Positions 19,171 to 26,191 of a stretch of DNA of 26,191 nucleotides are shown piece by piece. Numbering within the stretch: the stretch's first letter is position 1; the number at the start of each line of letters is the position of its first letter. A program made the position numbers and the translations under genes. Source of the stretch: Theodoxus fluviatilis. Lineage: Eukaryota; Mollusca; Gastropoda; Cycloneritida; Neritidae. The notes beneath the pieces are model-generated. The model saw only the letters and a program-made list of their open reading frames with translations, was not told where the DNA came from and made no database searches. The stretch is from assembly GCA_034096865.1 (NCBI GenBank), contig JAWQFJ010000599.1, positions 152,501 through 178,691 of the forward strand. The letters run 5' to 3'.

Positions 19171-19606
19171 AAGGCATTAATTAAAAAGAATGTTCAGAGA
19201 CGAGCGCTAACGATGACCACTCGTGAAGTCTTAAGCTTTTCTCCTAAGTAAACCTGTCCTTGCAGGCGCTCTCCGTGAGCGCTCATGTCTGAACACTGGG
19301 GGAAATCTACCAGACGAGCGCTTGCATGGACAGGTTCACTTAGGAGAAAAGCTTAAGGCCGTCGCACACGAGGCGAGTCTACCCTGGCGTTCTCGCACGC
19401 GTCATTGTGGCAGCCAATCACGACTGGCAATAGTGGAGCAAGAGCGTCAGTAGCGCCCTGCCATTGGGAGATATTTTTGTCAGTCCCTGTGTGGCGTGTG
19501 GAGTTGCATCGTGTGCGACGGCCTTACGGACTTCACGAGCGGTCACCGTGAGCGGTCATCTCTGAACATAAAAAAACAACTTTCGAAAAGAAACGAGCCT
19601 CTGGTC
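19147..19606. mobile_element. Fold-back inverted-repeat element split by a MITE
   Basis: The core arms are 19191-19271 and 19316-19355 plus 19527-19568. If the MITE is removed, they are about 81 and 82 bases and roughly 89% complementary by my count. Their ends are TGTTCAGAGA and TCTCTGAACA. The best inner block is 19230-19271 against 19316-19357, with three mismatches in 42. Beyond the core, weaker complementarity continues out to GACCAGAGGC (19147-19156) and GCCTCTGGTC (19597-19606). The 44-base loop (19272-19315) carries an extra copy of the end sequence, 19274-19295 matching 19547-19568 at 20 of 22. I see no clean target duplication and no coding capacity. Confidence 0.8.
19356..19524. 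mobile_element. 169-bp MITE nested in the fold-back element
   Basis: Ends are AGGCCGTCGCACACGA and its exact reverse complement, 16 bp, with weaker pairing to about 27 bp. TA flanks it on both sides (19354-19355 and 19525-19526), and removing the insert plus one TA restores the interrupted arm. This suggests a Tc1/mariner-like TA target. A TTAA target is an alternative, because the left side reads TTAA but the right side reads TTAC. There is no coding frame, so it would be mobilised in trans. Confidence 0.78.
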
Positions 19607-21475
19607 ATGCGAGAGGATCGCGTGAGATGAGTCAGGACTGCTTCTGGGAATCCCGTCTCACAGCCTTTCCTCCAAGAACTGTCAACGCCGAGCTTTCGCA
19701 TGGAGGAGTTCCCCTAGCAGCGAGTAATCAGGGGTTCCGAAGGCGTCAAAGAAGGTCGAGTTCCTTCACATGTGAGAATGGAGTTTTCAACGTGTTAGCG
19801 TCCGAGGGAGTGGCTCGCAAAATGCACGACAGGGTAGGCGATTGTCAAAAGATGAAAGCGGATTGATTGGTGGTTGAGTGTAGTGAGAATGAAGTCAGAA
19901 AGTTTTGAGTGGAGCTGCAGGACGGGAATTAAGTGTTGCTGTTGAAATCTCGAAGTGGAAGGCTATGTTCTGTGGCTCTCTGATCTTGAAATGAAGGGCT
20001 CTCAGCTCCCAAGGTTGACTTCAAGTCGGTTGACAAGTCGTTCCACCCATCCAGTGAACACATCTTGGAGGAACGTTCGCTCTCGCGCTCAGACCACGCA
20101 AAGCTGCACGTTGTAACAGTACAAAAAAAAAGAAGCAAAAGACAATGTCAATTTTATTTTCATTTATTTCTTTTCATCTATTTTGTAATATGTACAGGTA
20201 TTCAAAATACAAGGCTGTACACAGAATTATGAACACGCTCCTTACAGTCGGTCTTGCATACATACTTGCATTAATCACTCGATCTCTCAAAGAGGCACTT
20301 ATTCGCTTCATGTGGGAGAATATCATATACTACAGAGTGACTCTGTAAAATGCAAACAAATCTGCACGATTCTGGCAGATTTTAAATTGGATACACTCTG
20401 TGCAAAAAGACAAACATGGTGATGATGTGAACTATTCACAAAGTGCGTCTGAATGATAAATAAATACTCAATGAATAACAACAGAAAAATCCGATCTTGG
20501 TGTATCGCGATTACAAAGAAGAACCTGTGCACTCAGCCTCAATGAAGTTGACTAGATGAGGAGCGAACAAGATGAAAGCTACATAAGGCGTGCCGCCGTT
20601 GGCTTTCTGGACCCGCAGTATTCTCGTCTGCTGGACTGCAGTGTCCATAATCATCAAGAGTGCCATCTGCCTTTCTTTCGCGGAGTAGCCGGGAATGTAA
20701 ACTTCTACAGGAAAAGCAAAGCATTTGAAAGAATCGACAGCAGACACTCGACAGTTCACGACAGTTAACGACAGTTAACGGGTTAGGCAGAACTGTGATG
20801 GCAGTTTTGAAGAAGTGAATTAAATAGACAGCTTTATAGAACCACATGACCATGCAGACCAGTTCAGCCCGTATGTTGACCGCCGCAGCGGTCACTTCTG
20901 GCAAGGAGACGGTATCGATGGGAAAACATTTGATTTCCTCCTCCCAATATTTGACCGCTCTGAAGCCAAAAACAGTCTCAGGCGACCAAACAGTTTGAAT
21001 AAAGAAGTCAAACAGTTGGAAAGAACCCATCAAGCAGGGAGGGGAACGCTGGAGCGGAAATCATTATCCAGCACAAAGACCAAACACGAACGCTCACATT
21101 TCGGGCACACTCCGGGTCTGCCACAGCAAACTTCTCCGTCGCTCCTTACAATTCAGCAACGTGGAGAATTTCCGGTATCGATACATTGAAAAGAAAGCTG
21201 ACATAGACAGTCTCGGATAAAAAAGAAATTGTTGTTTTTTTACGCACGACTTGCAACCAAATCACGATGAGGAAGTGCGAAAGAATAGCAAGGCAATACC
21301 AAATGGGAGCATTAAAATAAAACAAATGTGGCGCACATAGATGATTAGGGAGATTACGTTCAGTAATAGGCAACAGCATAAATGGCAGTTCCGCGAGGCA
21401 GGTACGGCGGGCTCTACCAGTTCCCCATCTCGCGTCACATCCACGCCTCAGGCGGCGAGACGTGCACGTGCTGGG
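19607..21475. other. Mostly unique DNA, no gene supported
   Basis: A small tandem of GACAGTTAACG units lies at 20758-20780. Two overlapping minus-strand open frames (20539-21030 and 20511-20759) are discussed under the rejected items. No RNA gene was seen. Confidence 0.5.
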
Positions 21476-21495
21476 TGACGTCATCGATGACGTCA
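21476..21495. promoter_or_regulatory. Perfect 20-bp palindrome holding two CRE sites
   Basis: TGACGTCATCGATGACGTCA is fully self-complementary and contains two consensus cAMP-response elements, TGACGTCA, whose starts are 12 bp apart. A CACGTG E-box lies just upstream. CREB/ATF factors bind TGACGTCA in animals. No adjacent gene start can be shown, so a promoter role is inference. Confidence 0.5.
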
Positions 21496-23044
21496 AGCCT
21501 GGCTGCCTAGTCCTGCAGGTCCCGGAGACAAGGAGTCGTTCATGGCCAGGGCTGGCGTAGCATGCCACGTACACAGAGGCTGGGGCAGACAGGGGCCCAG
21601 GTCAACAGCGACGTTTGTCACACAACCTCCCCCCCGCCGCTACCCCTCGTACGTCTGCCCCGGGGTCAGGTCTGTGGGAAAAGAAGGGGAAGAAGCCCCC
21701 GACCTCTCCACTCTAATTCAGCGAGGAAAGTTCATTCAAATTCAAATGAATAAGTCACTACGAAGGAAAAATTAAGACATACGAAGCCTCAAGGCGTGCA
21801 ACAATTAGCAGAGCCAACTACATCTAAGGGACAATGGTGGTGGGAGGGAGGGGGGTTAAAAGATGATATATCTATGAACATCTCAGTACTCGAAACGTCC
21901 TCGGTGTCACAAAATTGAAGGATACTCTATGGCTGTCTACAAATTCTCTTGCTACGAATCTGTTCCAGAGTACTTTTGCCCTCTGAACAGTTATCGTGGC
22001 TTTCAGAAAATAGGCCAGTACGGAGCTGAATGAAACCTCTTCCAACAGAGCAGGGGAGAGCACTGCCGACTTTGCAGGAAAAGGTCGGGGCCCTCAAACC
22101 ATCCTGGCTCTGCGTCTTCCGCCAGGCAGCACAGTCGGGATAATCCGGGCCCGGGTCCTCGATCCTCTTCAAAGGAACCCGCTCAGCTCGCCAAGTCCTG
22201 GGCTTTGGGCAGGCTGGGCAAGCCGGAAGGCAGGCTGAGGGAAGAGTGACCAGGATTGACCACGAATCCTGCGGCTCTGGGCCACCAAACCCCGGCCATG
22301 ACAGAGCCCATTGCTGTCTGCGTGCACCACCGCCATGGAGCCGTCTCCAGGGACTACTGCTGGCCTGGGCAGGGTTAGCCCAGCAGACAGACTAACTCAC
22401 TAAGCGAATGGACTGGCGCACGCACTTCAGATGGTATGGCGAAGTTAGCCGTGATGGAGACTGTAATCGCCAAGTGATCTGAAAGCTTCCTTCACTCTTC
22501 ATCGCTGCATAGTTTCCTACGACGCTCATTAACTTCATAATGGCCAATCCGATAAATGCCAAGTTTCTTTAATAGTCATTCGAAGTCAGACTGGTTAATC
22601 TTGAAGATTCACTAAAACGGAAAGAACCCAGAACGTATGCAAGTTTCACAACCGACAGTCTGGACTAAAGCTCTACAAGACAGCCTCTTTGAAAGCAAGA
22701 CTTTCCAAAATCCCTTCTTGTAGCAAAGACTGGGAATGAGAAGACAGTGTTTGATGGGGGAGAGAGATCCGACTCTAGCTCCAGCACAAAGGCCATGAAT
22801 AAAGAAAAGCTGGAAGAGAGTCAAGGTGCCGGGAGCTGCAGGCGATGCTAGGACGGGAGAAACCGCCAGACAAGATAGGGAGAGAGAGGTGCCAGCCCAT
22901 CCCACAGCTACCTGCCCCAGGGTGCGAGGTGATGCTATCTCATGCTGTTTCACATTCCTCTCCACTCTTGCTAAGTGATGTTTCGACTCTGTACCAACCT
23001 GCCTTCACCTATCTGTGGCGGGGACATCGAGCGAGAGCGAGTTG
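21496..23044. other. Unique DNA, locally GC-rich, nothing recognised
   Basis: 21380-21700 and 22080-22420 are GC-rich relative to their surroundings, but I found no domain, RNA gene or repeat family I can name. Frames up to 117 codons lack support. Confidence 0.5.
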
Positions 23045-23052
23045 TGAGAGAG

Positions 23053-23115
<63 letters not shown>

Positions 23116-23217
23116 GAGCGCGAGTGAGCGAGAGAGAGAGAGCGCGAGTGAGCGAGAGAGAGAGAGCGCGAGTGAGCGAGAGCGAGAGAGAGAGAGCGAG
23201 GGGGGGGGGGGGGGGGG
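23045..23217 (+). repeat. (GA)n array with 24-bp higher-order units and a G run
   Basis: GA repeats are followed by three units of about 24 bp carrying GCGCGAGTGAGCGAG, then by 18 consecutive G. The 24-bp unit keeps a plus-strand Arg/Glu/Ser frame open (22845-23261). That frame is a repeat by-product. Confidence 0.93.
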
Positions 23218-25381
23218 TTGAGAGGAGGGGGGTATTAAATCCTCAATTTACAGATGGGTAATGAAAGCGAAGTTTTCAATAAAATATGATTTCAGAAGGC
23301 ACATGAGTTCATCATGACAGCACCAGTTTTTATGATTAGACAGAAAGGGAATAGAGCAAGGTTACAGCTGAAAGAATCAACACACAGACATTAATGACAA
23401 GTTTTAAATATTAGTTGCCGTGCAAGTATAAATGGTGCAGCTGCAATCTGTACTAATTAAACACTGAGGGAGGCCAATCAGCTGCACTGATGATGAAGTA
23501 CAAATGGTATTCTATCCTTCTAGAATAATCGAGTTTCACAAATTTTTCTTAAAATCAATTAAGTCAAAACATTCTTTAGAATTAGCAAGCCTCTCTGGGT
23601 TGACTCTGCTAAACCTGGGTCAGATGGAAAATATTGAAAACTGGAGTGCACCTACTCCTGAACCCTTAAGCAACAATTTTACTTTCAAAAGTTGATAATC
23701 GGAGAAGGAAATGCATACTAGGCACAAAAGTGGAAGGCTTGTATGATCCGAGGCTTCAGATGCTGTCACCGGAAAACCAGAGATGGAAGAGTTAGGGACA
23801 GTGCAGCAGTTACCCCAATGGAGATTTCAAGGAGAGATCAAACTTCTGCATAGGAATCATGAGTGAAGACATCGGTAGGAAATGAGCAAGAGCACACACA
23901 GCACAGGTGCGTATGGAAAATTACTGGCTGTACTCTCACAGCACTCAGTATTGCTATTATGCTTTGCATTGTTGTTTGAGCACCACTTCCATTAGAAGTT
24001 TGATTTTCAAATGGCAGCTGAGAAAGTAAGTTTTGCACATGACAAAAGTATTGAAAGAGTGTTAAGCAGTGGGAAAAAACGACTACTGGATTGATTTCAA
24101 TGATGGCATTCAAATTTCATGTAATCCCGACTTCATTTTTGTGGCAACTCTCACATAAGTAACTTCTGTCACTGATTTCACTGAATTATTCAAAAGAACA
24201 CAGGAAATAGATATAGAAATATTTGCTAAGCAATACACACGTTGCTCATGTGTAGGATACTTTTTTCTTTGTGCTGACACAATGATGTACAGTTTCTCCC
24301 ACACAGTGGAAGAAACTAGTAAAAGCAATGTATTGCCACTCGGCACTCTGAACACATGCTTGTATAAAACACTTTGCAATAAACATCAGGCCCAAAAAGA
24401 AACAGAAGAGAGATATATTTAAAAAACCCAAAAAAACAACAAATGGGAACACCTCCCTTGCTAAGAATTAATCCCAATTTTTAAAACTGCAGATGGCTAA
24501 ATGCAGGAACTGTTGCTCTAAGAAGCAGTTGGTATGACAAATGCCAGTCACCCTCATCAGATCTCTGCAGTCTCCTACAATGACAGAGATGCTAAGGTGA
24601 GATGCAGTTGTAGAAGTCTAGAATCAGCTGTGGAGTGAGTAAGCAGGTGGCTCGACTATTCTCTCACTGAACAGCAGTCACAATAATACCCTGGGAATCA
24701 TGAAATACAAAGACATCCTTTAACGAAGCTCTTTAGATCCAACCTCAACAGTTCAGCAGCTGGCGGGTCTTGCAGGCCCCACCTTGTCACAAGTACCGCC
24801 TTTTCTGATATACACAGGCAGTGAAGAACTGTAGCACTTCTGGGAATGTCTCTTGGCACTCCTCTGCTCTCTTTGTCTTCATGATTCTTTCTCAGTCAGG
24901 GTTAAATATGCACAGTGGACAGGTCCATCGACTGCACTCTAAGGAGTCATCTAATCTCAGGATGCCACAGAGCTTCTTCAGTTTGTCTATGAGATGTTCA
25001 CCCAAGAGCGATCGTTGATGTCAGAAAAGGAACACCAGTGGATGAGTTTCTGTCTAGAAATATGGTGGTGGATCACTCCCTCGTTTTCCCTTGAGTCAAT
25101 CACTTCAGGTTGCACTACAGCACATCAAAGTTGCACTCCACCTTGTCTCACTGCATTTTTGACCTGTGCCACACAGTATTCATCTGTTGCAGCGCAGTCC
25201 TTTCACACTACCAATTCATACACCTCATCATTACACTACAGTCTCTCAAGTAAGTCCACAAGAAACCCACGTTGTGTTGGAGGCAATGGGAACCGTCTGG
25301 ATAGTCAAGTCAGTCATAGCACAACTTGCGTTGGTTGAATTGAGAGTGGGATTGGGAGAGAAAAACAGCCTGGCAGCCAAG
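23218..25381. other. Unique DNA, possibly 3' UTR and flank of the minus-strand gene
   Basis: No coding frame is supported. If the exon at 25382-25650 is terminal, the part nearest 25381 would be its 3' untranslated region. I did not find an AATAAA on the minus strand in this stretch. Confidence 0.4.
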
Positions 25382-25650
25382 TCACGCAACTCCGTTCGCA
25401 TTGTTGGGGCTGTTGAAGTAGACATAGTCGGAGGACTTGGCTGTGCTTTGGGCGGAGTTGTCAGCGTCGTACTCCTCCGAGAAGCGAAGCACGGGTCTGC
25501 CCAGCAGGGGTCCCGCCCTGGCGGGCAACACCAGGCTGTCCACGTCGCTGTCCGAGTTGTCATCGCCCTCCTGCCCTGGTCCGCCCTTCAGCCTGTCCCT
25601 CGAGCAGATGTGACGCACCTGCACGTACTGGTCGTGCCCAGCAATTAGGT
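25382..25650 (-). CDS. Probable 3'-terminal coding exon of an unidentified gene (partial)
   Basis: On the minus strand a pyrimidine-rich stretch ending CTCTTTGCAG is a strong splice acceptor. After it an open frame runs 88 codons to TGA at 25382-25384. The acceptor would interrupt a codon after its first base. The DNA is much more GC-rich than its flanks and the residues look protein-like: a Tyr-Val-Gln-Val-Arg-His segment, an acidic Ser/Asp stretch (Asp-Asp-Asn-Ser-Asp-Ser-Asp-Val-Asp), a Gly/Pro/Leu patch, and a C-terminus with Ser-Asp-Tyr-Val-Tyr-Phe. I do not recognise the family. It could be the cytoplasmic tail of a membrane protein or a disordered C-terminus. The frame also stays open upstream to 25723, so a longer exon without this acceptor is possible. 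Upstream exons would lie beyond 25723, probably outside the window. Confidence 0.5.
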
Positions 25651-25875
25651 CTGCAAAGAGCGAAGCACAGACACTGCACTGGTAAGCCGGTGTAAGTAAC
25701 TGACTGCAGCTTGCAAAGTCCACATAAATGCGTATGTAGGCAAGAGGAGAGTAGTAGTTTTACTACTATGATGAAATTTATATCTATTTACCTTCATTTA
25801 CAATAGGCAAATATTAAGGGGAAACGGTTGATGTGGCAGGTCAAAATAAGATATTTATATGGACATATATGGATA
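25651..25875. other. Probable intron sequence upstream of the exon
   Basis: AT-rich sequence on the acceptor side of the minus-strand exon, with no domain seen. Confidence 0.35.
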
Positions 25876-25950
25876 TATATATACACACAAACTTACATAC
25901 ATACACACACATGCACACACAAGTACGTACACACATGCATGCACGCACGC

Positions 25951-25981
<31 letters not shown>
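25876..25981 (+). repeat. (AT)n/(CA)n microsatellite
   Basis: ATAT units lead to CATACA and CACACA, ending in a perfect CA run at about 25958-25981. Confidence 0.93.
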
Positions 25982-26085
25982 ATTTGAGACCTCAAAACTC
26001 ATTAAGTATAACATCATAACATACTTCAATAAAAACCGCTGGCGCTGAACCTCCAGGTTTTGGCATATTAAAAAAAAATGAAAAA

Positions 26086-26191
26086 GATCGGGTTCGAACC
26101 CGCAACCTCTCGAGAAAAGATGGGGAAAAAACACACATGAACAAAAACACAATAAACCAGGTCGGGTTGGAACCCACAACCTCTCGAAAAA
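26086..26191 (-). repeat. Two copies of a tRNA T-arm-like sequence, possible SINE fragment
   Basis: On the minus strand, CTCGAGAGGTTGCGGGTTCGAACCCG (rc of 26089-26114) resembles a tRNA variable loop and T-arm. It carries the pol III box B core GGTTCGAA. A second copy about 72 bp away (26161-26187) has GGTTCCAA and one further change. T runs follow the copies on the minus strand. No matching D-arm, anticodon arm or acceptor is seen, so this is not a tRNA gene. A tRNA-derived SINE piece that continues beyond the window is my reading. Confidence 0.4.

Noticed and set aside
20511..21030. Two overlapping minus-strand frames, one of 163 codons with a hydrophobic stretch
   Set aside because: They are in different frames, have no recognised domain and no convincing splice sites. 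One frame of this length is about what chance gives in 26 kb read in six frames.
21376..21504. 42-codon ATG frame through the CRE palindrome on the plus strand
   Set aside because: It is too short, shows no homology I recognise, and overlaps the regulatory palindrome.
24906..25025. Minus-strand stretch of about 38 codons with a Cys-X2-Cys near its end
   Set aside because: It looks protein-like but is short, has no acceptor or start, and probably lies in the 3' untranslated part of the exon at 25382-25650.
26086..26115. Complete tRNA gene
   Set aside because: Only the T-arm and variable-loop-like part is present. No acceptor, D-arm or anticodon arm can be folded from the adjacent bases.

Overview
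This is nuclear DNA from an animal. It is dominated by non-coding sequence, long microsatellites, minisatellites and transposable elements, and it holds no bacterial-type operon. The best guess is a marine invertebrate, possibly a mollusc. That rests on the microsatellite load, the style of the LTR elements, and two exact copies of the 13-mer AGTTACCTCCCTT (1001 and 9492), which I associate from memory with molluscan dispersed repeats. The assignment is inference, because no host gene here can be named.

Layout. 1-3344: unique non-coding sequence with a (GGAT)n array, a 13-bp tandem array, a 31-base C run and a second degenerate (GGAT)n array. 3345-6040: a small LTR retrotransposon on the minus strand, with 795-bp LTRs, a primer-binding site, a polypurine tract and no recognisable protein, inserted inside the (GGAT)n array. 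6041-7137: the array resumes and becomes (GGGA)n and then (AT)n. 7562-8975: a 1.4-kb, almost purely pyrimidine C-rich minisatellite. 9000-11093: mostly unique DNA with two microsatellites.

11094-15277: a Ty3/Gypsy-type LTR retrotransposon on the plus strand. Its two 491-bp LTRs read as identical and its gag is intact. Its pol has lost reverse transcriptase/RNase H and the integrase core but is still open end to end. Pol lies in the -1 frame relative to gag. A GC-rich hairpin with a possible pseudoknot sits directly after the gag stop, which suggests programmed -1 frameshifting. The element looks like a recently moved deletion derivative that depends on enzymes supplied by a relative.

15278-19062: (TTC)n/(TCC)n, (CA)n and C-rich tracts, then an eight-copy 51/48-bp minisatellite whose unit lengths are all multiples of three. 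19063-19606: a 44-bp tandem repeat leads into a long fold-back inverted repeat whose right arm is split by a ~169-bp MITE at a TA. 19607-25381: mostly unrecognised sequence, with a double-CRE palindrome at 21476-21495 and a (GA)n/G tract at 23045-23217. 25382-25650 (minus): the one host-gene piece I can support, a probable 3'-terminal coding exon of an unidentified protein. The window ends with a (CA)n tract and two copies of a tRNA T-arm-like sequence, possibly SINE debris.

No host genes can be shown to work together. The only interacting gene set is gag, pol and the cis-acting sites of the plus-strand retrotransposon.
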